DNA of 64,000 nucleotides from Thermothielavioides terrestris NRRL 8126 (lineage: Eukaryota; Ascomycota; Sordariomycetes; Sordariales; Chaetomiaceae): contig NC_016458.1 in NCBI RefSeq assembly GCF_000226115.1, positions 744,001 to 808,000 of the forward strand, given 5' to 3'. The notes below the pieces were generated by a model, which had not been told where the DNA came from, ran no database searches, and was given only the letters and a program-made list of their open reading frames with translations. The position numbers and the translations under genes were made by a program. Below are positions 32,595 to 45,600 of this stretch, piece after piece. The number at the start of each line of letters is the position of its first letter. Within the stretch, counting starts at the first letter, position 1.

Positions 32595-33887
32595 TCATTG
32601 TGATGGACTGTCTGTAGCACCTGAACCTTTCTGGTCATCCTGGCCATTATTCCCGTCCTCTCCTCCCCATCTATCCCATGAATCAGCTTCTTTGCCTGCC
32701 AGCTTCCCCAACTCGCCCGTGCAATAGCTGTTCTTGACAAACGAATGGCAGCACGCATAGCCCCACTTGAAGTCGGACCACCAGCTTCCCCAAACGGAAG
32801 TGTGATTGTTGATGAAGACGTCTTCGGGATATTTCGACTTGGCCGCCTTCCGTGGCGCGCCCTTGATGAGACCGGCCTCGTCGTACTCGACAAAGGTCTC
32901 GGACTCGGTGATGGCCGCTCTTAGCGCCTCGGGCACGGTCGGCTGCTCGCCGTACTGACTCGCGAGCATCTCGGCCCGTTTCCTCCGCTTCGCCTCCCGC
33001 TCCTCGCTCTCCTTCTTCCGCCGGAACTCGCCAGCGGTCGGGTTCGCCTGGAGATGCATCGAGGTGTCGCCTGTCCTCTCCTGCGCCTCCCACGCGTACC
33101 GTTGCGCCTTCTCAAACTCGGCTGCCTCGCCTGACGCGCGGAGGAAGGCCTCTTCGGCGAACAGCTTAGCGGATTTGTCTCCTATCGCGCCGCCGTCCAC
33201 GAGCGCCCGCTTCTTGGGGTTGTACTTGGCCGAGTCCGAGTCCAGGTTCAGGAGGTACTTTGCTGTGTCTTCCCGTATTCTCATCGACTGCTTTACCGTC
33301 TTGTCTTTGCCCAGCTCGGACTCCTCGGCGTATTTGAACCCTTCCTCGTACACGTCTTCGCCTTCGGTCTTGTCGCCGTTCTGGCCCTGCAGCTTCCGCC
33401 GCGCGTCCTCAATCATGTTGTACTCCTCCACCACTTCGCGGTACTGCTTGGGGTCATACGACGCCCAGATGTCTCGTTTCGCCTCGTACCCCAAACTCAC
33501 GTCCCGGACGGTCCGGTCGGCCTGGATGTCCTTGCCCGTGAACTTGGCGCCGACCTTGCGCGGGCGCTCGAGACATTCCTTCTTCTTGTGGCCCATGGCG
33601 CCGCAGTTCTCGCACGCGCCCTTGACCCACTTGGTGCGCGCCGGGCCGGTCTTCCTGCCTCCGCGCTCGATGGTGAAGTTCTCGTCCTCATGCGGGGCGC
33701 GGGAGCGCTGGTGCTGCAGCGAGTCGTCATGGTCGTCGAGGCCGCTGACGTAGAAGGGCTGCTTGCTGATGTAGGCGGGGATGTAGATGTTGTCTTCTTT
33801 GCGCGCGGCGCCAGCGCCGGATCCGCTGTCTGTGCTGGCGCCGGCCGCTGGTGCCGGCGCTGGCCGTCTTGGAGGAGGAGGAGGCAT
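32595..33887 (-). CDS. SLU7: Pre-mRNA splicing factor Slu7
   Basis: Acts in 3' splice-site choice at the second step of splicing in the nucleus. From the Met at 33887 (MPPPPPRRPAP) the protein has 430 residues; the frame is also open upstream to 33989 but the added N-terminal stretch does not resemble the family. The CCHC zinc knuckle CENCGAMGHKKKEC, with spacing C-x2-C-x4-H-x4-C, is followed by ERPRKVGAKFTGKDIQ and GYEAKRDIWASYDPKQY, the core Slu7 blocks. The C-terminal half holds NPNEREA-like charged segments and NNHTSVWGSWW, also typical of Slu7. No intron needed. Confidence 0.92.
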   Translation of the reverse strand: MPPPPPRRPAPAPAAGASTDSGSGAGAARKEDNIYIPAYISKQPFYVSGLDDHDDSLQHQRSRAPHEDENFTIERGGRKTGPARTKWVKGACENCGAMGHKKKECLERPRKVGAKFTGKDIQADRTVRDVSLGYEAKRDIWASYDPKQYREVVEEYNMIEDARRKLQGQNGDKTEGEDVYEEGFKYAEESELGKDKTVKQSMRIREDTAKYLLNLDSDSAKYNPKKRALVDGGAIGDKSAKLFAEEAFLRASGEAAEFEKAQRYAWEAQERTGDTSMHLQANPTAGEFRRKKESEEREAKRRKRAEMLASQYGEQPTVPEALRAAITESETFVEYDEAGLIKGAPRKAAKSKYPEDVFINNHTSVWGSWWSDFKWGYACCHSFVKNSYCTGELGKLAGKEADSWDRWGGEDGNNGQDDQKGSGATDSPSQ

Positions 33888-34558
33888 GGTGGGTCGGCCG
33901 CTACCTACGACGCCGTTCACGCGTGTAGCGGGAGTGGGATAGGGTGGGTGGGTTGAAGCCGAGATGGTCAGCAGGGTGTTCGGGCCCATGGGAGGCGAAG
34001 TCCAGGATATCTAACTGAGCCCTAACCCTTAATTCCAGGTTACAGCAGGGGGGGAGACCCGTGGCTACCCCAGAATTACGTCCGTTTACAGTGTTTATAC
34101 AGTACGGATCCGTACACCTCCGAACCCAAGGGAATCTCGGAGGGCCGATGACATTCAGGCGCTTTGATTTTTGCTTTCAGCTGCAAGTGACAGTGATGTC
34201 TTTTCGCCTTCCAGTGTAGCTCTCGGTGTAACTTCCGCGGTGGTTTCCACGTGCTTTGGCGATTTGTGCTCCACTGCAGCGCGACTGCACGCTTGGTAAC
34301 CTCAAGCCAGCTCGAAAACGCGTTGCCGCGTTGCCGTAGCCTGGAAGTTGATGAGAAAACAAAGAGCTGCGTGTCAATCTCACCACTCGTTGCTGCATCC
34401 CGGCTAGAATATCCTGGCCATCCCTTACATGCGGGTATATTCACGCTCTTGCATGCCTACCCACCAAGTATACGGCCGTACACGAAAGATGACTGTCTGC
34501 TCCCGCGACCGGCCGGCCGACAAGGTGACCTCGACAACACACCATCGACACCAACGCG
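33888..34558. promoter_or_regulatory. Divergent SLU7/REV3 upstream region
   Basis: 671 bp between the SLU7 and REV3 start codons, holding both promoters. A GTACGGATCCGTAC palindrome lies near 34103-34116. No core promoter elements could be assigned. Confidence 0.5.
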
Positions 34559-37500
34559 ATGGACGTGTTCCGCGTCCGACTGAACTGCATAGACCATTAC
34601 CAAGCCGCGCCGACTCGATATGATCCGCCGCTGCGCAGAGATGCGCACCTCACGGAGGCTGCCAAGCAGCCCAAGGTCCCTGTCATTCGCGTCTTCGGAT
34701 CGACCGAGACCGGGCAGAAGGTGTGCGCTCACATCCATGGGGCCTTCCCTTACCTGTACATCGAGTATGGCGGACCCCTGGACAAAGCCACAGGTGAGCC
34801 CGCTCTTCAACTTCCGTTATCTGTCGGCTGTTTCAGCTGGCATGGGTCGATCGCCCCTACTTACACGCCACACAGTCTCCGAGTACATCTACCGGCTGCA
34901 TTTGTCGATTGACCACGCTCTGGCCGTGAGCTACCGCAGGGACCAGTACCGCGATCGCCAGAGTTTTGTCGCTCGCATCACCCTCGTCAAAGGCGTGCCC
35001 TTCTACGGCTTCTACGTTGGTTACCGCTTTTACCTGAAGATCTACATGCTCAACCCGGTCGTCATGACCCGTCTGGCCGATCTGCTGCAGCAAGGTCTCA
35101 TCATGGGCCGCAAGTTCCAGCCCTACGAGGCTCATCTGCAGTATCTGCTGCAATTCATGACCGATTACAACTTGTACGGCTGTGACTACCTCGATGCCGG
35201 CAAAGTGAGGTTTCGGGCCCCTGTCCCGGACCCTGCTGGGCCGGATGAGGCACCGCGGATTTGGGACAGCAACACAATCCCCCCCGAGAGCATCACGGAT
35301 GAATATGGCCTCCCACGAGTCAGCCATTGCTCCATTGAGGTGGACATCTGTGTCCAGGACATCTTGAATCGCAAGGCCGTGAAGGAACGACGATTGCATC
35401 ACGACTTTGTCGAACGCACACATCCCATCCCACCTGATTTGAAGCTTGTCCACAGCATGGCCGGGTTGTGGAGAGATGAGACCAAGCGAAGGAAAAGGCG
35501 TATGCTCAAGTCCGACGCTGGCGACAGCCCGTTTCCCAAGGAGGCCTTGGTTTCCATGTCTGCGGATCTCCGGGCTTCCCAACCACCGGGCTGGATCCAC
35601 GAGGAAGAGTACCGGGAGCAGGTCCGGCTGTTGATCGAACAGGAGAGCATGCAAGATGGTGCAGAGCTTACCTTTTCCAACTACATCGAGCCGGATCCGA
35701 ACGGAGAGTCCGTGCGGACAGCCCTCCAGTCCGTTGAGGATTTGTTTCCCGAGAACCTGCTACCAGCCTTGGGTCTCGAGCAGCAACTGGTTTCGGAGCC
35801 TTCAAATGTGGCCAGCAGTATACAAGTCGATGAGAAGGGGATTCTTGAGCTCGAGGTTTCCGAGGAAGAGGAACAGCTTTCCCCTGATGATTCAGACGAT
35901 GATTTGAATTCAGACGAAGTCTTGAACCAGAACGGAGCCGCAGCTGGTGTAAGGGGCCAGTTGGTGCAAAAACAACCCCCTACTCACCCGGTCGTCAGTG
36001 GAGCAGAACCTCCCGCCGACGCCTATTCAGATGAGCAGCCGCGGAAGCTAGTTGCTGATCTCAAGCGGACAATAAATGGCCTTCGCGGCGGTTTTGGCGT
36101 CAGCGGCCTGCGCTCTGGCAAGAGACCGTCCATCCCTCTGCCCGCTTCACTCTGCTCTGAGGCGGCGTTTTTGGCGCTCACATCAAAACCCAATGTGGAT
36201 ACTCAGCCTTCCGAGACTGCGGAACTCAATGACCTAAAGCGCCCGGCACCCGCCCCCGAGACCGATGTGCCTTCTAAGAGACCGAAGCGCGATCCTCAGA
36301 GCCCAGCTTCCGGGTCAGCGCGTGCCGAGCCCGCCCCCCTCAACTCGGATCGGCCCGCCAGCGAGTCGACGGCGGGCGAGCAGAAGAGTACGCCTACCAG
36401 ACCACCGCAGTCATTGTCGCAACGAAGAAAGGCTGTTTCAAAGGGGAGCTCCGCAAAGCTGGTTGGGAACCAAACCCTCAGCTTTCCTGTTGTCAAGGAT
36501 GCCCACGACCCCGACACAGTTCTGAGGCTCACCCAGCGGAGCGCTTCTCAGCGGAGCGACGGTGGCGCGAGGGGTGGCACGGCGAGAAAGCAAGTGTCCT
36601 TCGATCCCTTGGTTTCCGTTCAGGAAGTGAATCTTGGTTCCAAAACAACATCCACGTCTCGAACGACGGAGTCTCCGCCGCCAAAGTGGCCTCCCACACC
36701 CAGGAGGGCGGATCTTCACTGGAATGGCCACACCACGATGTTCCTAGTCAACAGCAAGCCACCGTCCGTGCAAGATGTGCGCTCAACTTTGCAGGCTTAC
36801 GGGCTCCCTGATGTCCTCTACCAGGACTGTTTTTACAGCAACGACAATGACGTGCCGCCACGGCCGAGGGAATATGCGGGGAGGGAATATCGACTTGACG
36901 GCAACACGGTGCCGTACCTTCCTGACTTTGACCCGTCGGGTCAGTCACCGGCCGCGTTTGGTGTAAAACCGGAGCAAGCCCCAGATCTATCGGAGCTGGA
37001 GTCGGCCTACGAAAAGCAGCAAACTCAGTGCACCCTACGAAGCTGGGAGATCGCCGAGCCGCCGCCCACATTTGCAGAAGTGAGCAGGTGGTGGACCCAG
37101 AAGAAGAAAGGAAAGGCTCACAAGACTAGCTCTGTCCGACTTCCGCCTGGGACACAAGGACCAAAGACGGAGTTCTCTCAGATCGCTGGGCCAACGCCGA
37201 AGAACACGCATGGCTTCAAGTACTCGCAGAAACAGAAGTCCACCAGCGTGCAGCACGAAGCACAATACATGAGCACCATGAGCCTGGAAATCCACGTCAA
37301 CACAAGAGGAAAGCTTGTCCCAAACCCCGAGGAAGATGAAGTCCAGTGCATCTTCTGGTGCCTGAGATCTGACGAGATGTGTCTGTACGGCAGCCAGTCT
37401 ACCGATGACACCATATCCGGGGTGATCGTCCTGTCGGAAGACGGCTCCCGTGCCCGTCAGATACGCAGCCAGACCTCTGTGGAAGTGGTGGAAGAGACTT

Positions 37501-39899
37501 CGGAGCTGGACCTCATGACCAAAATGGTCGATATAGTGCGGGCCCATGACCCGGACATTCTTACCGGTTACGAGGTCCACGGCAGCTCCTGGGGCTATTT
37601 GATTGAGCGGGCCATGCACAAGTACGACTACGACTTGTGCAATGAGTTCTCTCGGATGAAGTCTGCGTCTTTTGGCAGGTCCGGCAGGGAGGCCGACCGC
37701 TGGGGTTTCCAGAAGACATCCATGCTCCACGTGACGGGCAGGCACGTCATCAATGTCTGGAGGGCTATGCGCGGCGAGCTCAATCTCCTCCAGTACAGCA
37801 TGGAAAACGTCGTTTGGCATCTGCTGCATCGCCGCATTCCGCATTACTCGTGGCGGACGTTGACGGACTGGTACTTGAGTGGACGGCCTGGGGACCTCAG
37901 CAAAGTCCTCCGCTATTATCTCAGGAGAACGCGCCTGGACATTGAGATATTGGAGGCGAACGAGCTGATCCCGCGAACGAGCGAGCAGGCCAGGCTCCTC
38001 GGCGTGGATTTCTTCTCAGTCTTCTCGAGGGGCTCGCAGTTCAAAGTCGAGTCCATCATGTTCCGGATCGCCAAGCCCGAGAACTTTCTCTTGATCTCAC
38101 CCAGCAGAAAGCAGGTTGGCGCGCAGAATGCCCTGGAGTGCCTGCCGCTGGTGATGGAGCCGCAGAGTGCCTTTTACACCAGCCCGGTATTGGTGCTTGA
38201 CTTCCAGAGCCTGTACCCCAGCGTCATGATTGCATACAACTATTGCTATTCGACATGCCTTGGCCGCATCGTCAGCTGGCGCGGCACGAACAAGCTGGGC
38301 TTCACCGAGTACAAGCGGAGGGAAGGTCTGCTGCGGCTCCTGAAAGATTACATCAACATTGCCCCGAACGGCATCATGTACACCAAGCCGGAGATCCGGA
38401 AGTCTCTACTCGCGAAGATGCTCACCGAGATCCTCGAGACTCGGGTGATGGTCAAGAGCGGCATGAAGGAGGACAAGGACGACAAGACTCTGCAGAAGCT
38501 TCTCCACAACCGGCAGCTGGCTCTCAAGCTGCTTGCCAACGTCACATACGGGTACACATCGGCCTCGTTTTCGGGCAGAATGCCCTGCTCCGAAATCGCC
38601 GACAGCATCGTGCAGACGGGGCGCGAGACTCTCGAGAGAGCGATCGCCTACATACACTCGGTCGAGCGCTGGAATGCCGAGGTGGTCTACGGCGACACGG
38701 ACAGCCTTTTCGTCTACCTCAAGGGCCGCACGCGGGAGCAGGCGTTCGAGATCGGTGCCGAGATGGCCGAAGAAATTACCAAGATGAACCCGCGGCCGGT
38801 GAAGCTGAAGTTCGAAAAGGTGTACCACCCATGCGTCCTGCTGGCCAAGAAGCGCTACGTGGGCTACAAGTACGAAAGCCGCGAGCAGACCGTGCCAGAG
38901 TTTGACGCGAAGGGCATCGAGACTGTCCGGCGCGACGGGACACCGGCTGATCAGAAGATCGAGGAGAAGGCGCTCAAGATCTTGTTCGAGACGGCCGATC
39001 TCAGCCAAGTCAAGGAGTACTTCCAGTCGCAGTGCTCCAAAATTATGCGCGGGTCCGTCTCAGTCCAGGACTTTTGCTTTGCGAGGGAGGTCAAGCTCGG
39101 CACCTACAGCGGCAAAGGCCCAGGCCCTCCGGGGGCGCTGATCAGCACCAAGCGCATGCTCGAAGATGCCCGGGCAGAGCCGCAGTATGGCGAGCGCGTT
39201 CCCTACGTCGTCATCTCGGGCGCACCGGGCGCGCGCCTGATCGACCGGTGTGTTTCCCCGGAGGACCTGCTCAACAACCCGCACGCGTCGCTGGACGCCG
39301 AATACTACATCTCCAAGAACATCATCCCCCCGCTCGAGCGCATCTTCAACCTCGTCGGCGCCAACGTGCGCGCCTGGTACGACGAGATGCCCAAGGTCCA
39401 ACACGTCCGCCGCCTCGAGACGACCTCGGCGCTGTCGGCTCTCACAGCCCTCGCCGCCAACAGCAGCAACAACAACAACAACACGACGAACAAAAAGACT
39501 CTCGAGTTCTTCATGAACTCGGCCTCGTGCATAGCCTGCGGCGTGAAGATGGCCAAGCCCCCCATCGCCGCCGCCGCCGCCGCCGCCGATGCTCACGATG
39601 ATCATCATCTCCGCCCCCTGTGCAGCCGGTGCGCCTCGGACCCGGCCACGACCATGGCGCAGCTGCAGGCGCGGCTGAACGCCGAAGAGCGCAAGTACGC
39701 CGACGTGGTGCGGGTGTGCCAGAGCTGCGCCGGGTTCGCGCCGCTCGAGCGCGACGTGCCGTGCGACAGCCGGGACTGCCCGGTGTTCTACACGCGCGTG
39801 AAGCAGCGGGCGCGGGTCGCGGCCGATCGGGCGGTTGTTGTGCCGCTTCTGAGGGCGTTGGGGGCGGAGGGAAGAGGGAACGGGGGGTTGGATTGGTGA
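34559..39899 (+). CDS. REV3: DNA polymerase zeta catalytic subunit Rev3
   Basis: B-family polymerase that extends past DNA lesions in translesion synthesis, partnered by Rev7 and the Pol31/Pol32 subunits. Exons 34559-34793 and 34876-39899 (82-bp intron) give 1752 residues. The N-terminal domain starts MDVFRVRLNCIDHYQ and continues LIEYG-like to HLSIDHALAVSYRRDQY. A long low-complexity insert (about 390-730) follows, then the exonuclease-like domain, then polymerase motif A (LDFQSLYPSVMIAYNY, about 1186), motif B (KLLANVTYGYTSASFSG) and motif C (YGDTDSLF, about 1349). Two C-terminal cysteine clusters (CIACGVKM...CSRC near 1628 and CQSCAGF...CDSRDC near 1692) match the zinc and Fe-S modules of the family. 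All catalytic aspartates are present. Confidence 0.96.
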
Positions 39900-42671
39900 A
39901 TGAATTGGGCCAGGGACCGTGATTTTTTGGAGGCGAAGATTGGTTGTCGCGGAGCAAGCGATGCGGTTGGGTTAGGGGGGTTATCGCTCGGTGTCAGGTA
40001 ATGACCAGGAGTTGGGTATGTGTACGGAATATGTATATGACTGCATGGTTGATGAATTGCATGAGCAGCGCATTGGGGATGGAGCCAGATTACGATGAAT
40101 TCATTGACCTTACTGAGATGGTTCTGTTGGAGAATACAAAGTAGTTACGGCGTACTGTACAAGACGGGTCGTGAAGGTTTCGAGATTCTGCTCGCATTCT
40201 CTCGTTACTCAACAACTTCTTTTCTCGCTTCCCAACCCAGCTTCTCCTTTTCTTCAAGAGCTACCTCGGTAGGTATCACTCGCGGATGATTAGACAGAAA
40301 GGGAGGGTATGGAAGGAAGGTGATTTAGCATGAAATGCGAACACGGCGTGAGGTGTTATGATGAGAGGGCGGTATGAAAATGTTTCTTCGCAGCCACGGC
40401 AGGAAGCAAAAAAGGGGGGTGCACTTGGGAACAGGTCCGCTCCTGCCTCCCAACAGCGAAAAGGATGTAAAATCGCACTCAGCCTCCCCATTCGAGACTC
40501 GCGGAGTCTGAGGGATGAGCCAGCGGAAGCTGAGGAATGAACCAGCAGAAGCGAGAAGACCAATCATCTACCGGAAAGCAGCCTTGCTGCCACAGCACTT
40601 CGGAAGGGTAAGCGGCCGCGAGACATTCCTTGGACGGCTGCATCTGTGCCTTGACAGGGAGAGCAGGCAGATTGGTTGGCGCCGCTCGATCGGCGCTCCG
40701 CTCCGCCTTGATCTCTTTATTAAGCGCTTGTGTGCGTTACTGTCTAACCATCAGTTCCACGCAATTTCTTGTTGACGTTCGACACGACACGAAGAATGTG
40801 CATTTGGTGGGCGGGGAACTCCAACTGAAGAATGATCTCGTGCTAGTTACACGGCGACGGGCGCTTGCTCCCCGAGGTCGGGCAGTCACAGGAAAACGAC
40901 AATACGCCGAGCTGTTAGTTGGAGAGATTGAGGGTTTGTCGCTTATTCGGCCGGGAACACATGTGAATACCCGCATCTCGAGCTCGGAACGGTCGACGTA
41001 CTCAGTATTGAATGTACACCGAGGCGGGTCTGCATCTGAAGAGCACGCAGTGAGTGCACGAGAAGTTGCCGCAACTATTCCGTACACAGTGGGTCATTCA
41101 GGCTTGGAGAAATGACCTTGTCGCCTGAATCCGACACGGCAGGCCGCAGTGGAAACGGGCAAGATTGGGGACCCAAGCCCCGAGCTGACCAGAGCCTGGC
41201 GAGAGTCCTTACATCTCCGGAGAGTGGATCTCGATGACCTCATTTCGAACAACGGTCCCTCTCGTTTTGTCGGGGCTCTTCGCTTCTGTCCACACTGCGA
41301 CGTCAGCATGGGTGGGAACCGCGGAGACCCAGCCAGGCTGTGTAGCGTACACGTAGTGCACTTCGTCGTATCTTGCAAAGGTTGCCTCCGGAGTAATCCG
41401 TACACGAGCGGTATTGCGCGGTTAGGTGCCGCAGTCGGCCGTCGTTAGTGGGACACAGGACGCCCGCACCTATTCCATACAATTGACAGCAGCGGGAATG
41501 AAGGTTGTCCACTCTCTACGGGATACATACGGTCCCAATGAGTTGCAGAGGTTAATCAAGCTGGCACCTTAGCTGGCGGTCGCATTGTGTATGGTTACCG
41601 TGCAGGTTCAGTACGTGAAACAGGAAACGTCATGTCGTGTTGTGTAAGTTACCGTACTGCGGAAGTGGAGAGCCAAGGCATCGAATGGCGCAGCGCTCAT
41701 CAAAGGGCAGATTCCAGTGTTCCACGTTCCAGAAGGACCCCGGAAGCAACAGCTGTGGGTGAGATGGCGTCTTGGCGGGTGGGGTTGCTTGGTATTGCTG
41801 CCTGAGGCTGAAAGGATTGCAGGGGCCCACAACGGCGACGACGAGACCGAATTAATCTCCCTTGCGCGCGCCAGCGAGCGCTCCCTCTGTTCCCCTGGAC
41901 TGGACCGTCGGACTCAGTTCGCCCCTCAATCTCGAGAAGATCCAGCAGATTCCTGCCCTCCTCGCTGCTGGATTCCACTTTCTTCCCCCATTGTACTTGT
42001 CGCCGCCGCTCTTCGGTTATTTTCTCCTTCAATAATCTTCGTTTCAGCAGCCCGCGCTTGCTCGGTCCACGGCTGACACGGCTTTGCGCGCTGCTGTCTT
42101 TTTTTCTGTTTTCGGCCACTTTTGTTTGGAGTCGTGTGATTTGCTGGCTCTGGGGTGGCGCGTCAAATTCAATCCACCTGAGCACCACCTCTTTGGCTCG
42201 CACCCGCCGCCTGCGGTTTGTCCGCGAAGTCAACAACCACCACAGGGGAGGGGTCGCGTAAATCCCCGAACCTCAAACAACTCCTGGCACAACAACTTGG
42301 TCGGCCAACTCGACGCCGCCGCTTCGCTCTCTCGCTTGTTCTTCCTTCGTTTACTTGCGCATAATCAGTACTTCTAATTCTCGTTGTTTGTTTGCTTTCT
42401 TTGCTTGCGGCCTTTTCTTGTTCTTCTTCAGATAACACAACAAAACTCTCTTTTGGTTTTCCTTTATCTTGTTGTTGGCAAAGGCGGACCGACGTCCCTC
42501 CACATGTTTGACCCCGCGCGCTAAAGGCACGTTGCAAGCTGCCACCTGCACCTCTACAAGCGGACACACCTTCGTCCGCAGGCTGATGCCGCTGGAGATC
42601 CATTAGCGCGCCGTTGACCTTGTCGACCTGCTTGCCTGGCCCGAGTCCTGTTCGGCCACATCTCGCCGACG
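39900..42671. other. Long intergenic region and probable 5' UTR of apsA
   Basis: 2.8 kb without a supported gene. Copies of GTGTACGGAAT lie at 40020-40030 (plus) and 41077-41087 (minus). From about 41990 the plus strand is rich in C and T with few ATGs, as in a long fungal 5' UTR, so the apsA transcript probably starts well upstream of its ATG. Confidence 0.5.
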
Positions 42672-45600
42672 ATGACGACATCCCTCGGGTTCGATAAGCC
42701 CGTTGCGGCCTCGGCCGCCGGGGACGCCTCCGATCCCTTTCTGGCGAGCCCTTCGGGACCGACCCACCTGCGGCACTCCAATTTCGACACCCAGCTCTTC
42801 GCCCTTGCCCCTGGCTCCTCCGCCGAGCAGGTGAAGCGCGCGATCGAGGCGCATCTGCGGGACACGGAGCGGCGGATGGAGGAGGCGGGAAAGCTGGGCA
42901 CCGCTCTCGTTCAGCAGCAGAAGCAGCTCACCGAGAAGTTACGGGAGGTGGAGCAGCTGCAGTCCGAGGCTGAGCTCAGTCCGGAACTGCGACAGCGACT
43001 CATTGAGATCGAAAAGGACTACAACGAGGTGGCCAGGGAGAGCGCTCGAGCCCTGCTTCCCAAGCAGAGGGTGCCCAGTAATGAGGCCCAAGGCTCTCCG
43101 TTCTCTCCGGACAAAGCTGCCAGCAGGGTAGGTCTTACCGCTCCCCCCTCTTTCTATCAATGTCCGGGGCTGATGGCACCTCTTCAAGCGTTCTGTGAGT
43201 CCGTCCAAGTTCGAGAGTCTTGCTGCACCATCCCCGACCAAGTTCGGCATCCCAAACCGCAAAATACGCAATCAGCCGGCAAGTCGGGTGCACGATATCG
43301 AGTTCGCAGCCGAGATCAGCACCTCCCTGATCGCCCAGGTTCGGAACCTGCAGGCCTTGCTTTCCGAGAGGGAAGAAGAGCTTAAGGAGGTCAAGTCGGA
43401 AAGATCGAGACTGGAGATTGAAGTCGAGGGATTTCAGCAGCGCCTGAAGAGCCTGGACGAGAGCGAGAGTCGATACAAGGACGAGAACTGGAACCTCGAG
43501 ACCCAGATTCACGAGCTGATTGCGGCCCAAAAGGAGGCGGCCGAGCGCGAGAAGAAGCTCACGCAAGCGCTCAACGTTATCCAGGCGGAGAGAAACGCCG
43601 CTCAGAGGGAGCTGGAAGAGGTCAAGGACAGCTTGGCAAGGCAGGACGAGAAGCACTCTGCAGAGATCAAGAACCTCGAGATCGAGCTCGGCACAAGTCG
43701 CCGGTCCGCCGTGCTCTTTGAGACCGAGCGCTCGGCCCTGCAGCGGAAGGTCGATGAGCTCACCGGCCAGAACCAGGAGCTGGCCAAGGCCTTCTCCGCC
43801 CTCCAGCGCGGACGGGCGCTCGACCGTGAGGCCCCCCACGGGGGAAGCGAGGAGGATTCCAACTCAGCTCCTGATCATAACACGCCCGAGCACTCGCCGC
43901 CCCCGTCGCCGATGAAGCCGACCCCTCGTCACTCCGCGCTGGAATCTGAAACGCTCAAGACGTCGCTCGGCCACGCTCAGCGTACCATCCAGACTCTCCG
44001 GACCAACATCCATCGCGAAAAGACGGAGAAGCTGGAGCTAAAACGCATGCTCCAAGATGCCCGGGACGAGATTGAGAAGCTCAGGAGTGACCCGCACCCT
44101 CAGCCCAAGAGAATCCGAAAGGCCGAGCTGCGCGAGTCCAAGAAGCCTTCCTTCAAGCTGAACCGGCTGGGCGTTCCACGATCGAGTAGGACCGAAGTGG
44201 TCGAGGATCCGGATTGGGAGGACCAGTCGGAAGGGCCGTCTCCTCGTGCCCTTTCGCATCGCGGCTCCGTCTTGCGCCTTTCCGGCGATGCTGGCGCCCA
44301 ACGCCCTCTGGATTCGAACAGCGACCAGTTCGAGACGGCCCACGAAACCAGTGACGCGGCCTTTGAGACTGCCCATGAGCGAGCGACGGAAACCGAAGAT
44401 TTCCAGACCGGTATCGAGGACATGTCAGACGACGACGACGACGCCGCGACGGAGACGGAGGCTGGCCCGTCCCGAGGGGCTCACTCGATCAAGCGCCCTC
44501 CGCCTCTGCCCCCGCACCAGTCCAGCAACCAGTACTCGTTCGACAGCACCGCCTCGACCTCGAGCGACGAAGATGACCATCCGGTTGGCTCAGAGATGAA
44601 GACGCCGACAGCGGGACCGAGAATCCGCATGCGCGTGAGCCGCGGCTCCCTGGGCCGTCGTTCTCGGCAATTCAGCGAAGAACCTGCCGTGCCGAGCAGT
44701 CCTGTGAGTATCCCGGCCCACAGCACCTCGGCGGCGTCTGGTGGGCAGAGCCTCTTCGCCGAGTTGAACAACGTCGACAATAGCGATGACGACTCGTGCG
44801 CCGGGGCTGCTACTCCTGGTCGGAGAAGCATTCGGTCTGCCACGCCTGCGACCCCCCGTAGCGTTGTTTCCCGCCGTCATTCGCCGCCTCCGAGGGTGCC
44901 AGCATTACCTAGGATCATGGTTGACAGCGGCGTGATGACGGAGCCCGTGGACATTCGGCCTGTCTCTGCCATCACTGACGGAGAGGACCTCCCCGAGGAC
45001 GGCGTCAATTCCGTTTCACGCCCCCCCAGCATCGTCTTCCCGGCGCGACCGTTGTCGATGGAATCTGTGATCGGGCCCCGCGGCTTGGGAGATGAGCTGA
45101 GGGATGAAGAACCGTCCAAACCTCTGGCTGCTGTCCCTTATAATGATGCTAGTGTTCAATCAGACTGGGAGAGCGGCACCACGCTGGATCAACTGGCTTC
45201 ACCGCCCTCAGCGCCATCGGTCCTCCCGACTCTGCCGGCATTGAGCATCTCTTCCGTTCACGCGGAGTCCATTGAGCCACAGTCAGAGCCTGACTCGTCT
45301 CCAAGCCCGCCGTCACTAAAATTGTCGTCGATCCTCTCTGAACAAACCGAGCCGGTGGCGGAGCAAGTGGAACTTCCAGTACTCACCATGCCTCCTCCGA
45401 TTTCCGAGGACATTGAGCCCGTCTCACAACCGGAGCCGCCGCAGCCAGAGCCGCCGAGGCTTAGTGCGATCCTCTCTCAGAACATTGAGCCTGTGTCCGA
45501 GCCGGAACCATCCCTGCCGGAGCCGCCAACACTCAGTGTGCCTATGGTTCTCTCCCAAGAGATCGAGCCAGCGCCATTGTCGCCGGTAGCTCTGTCGTTC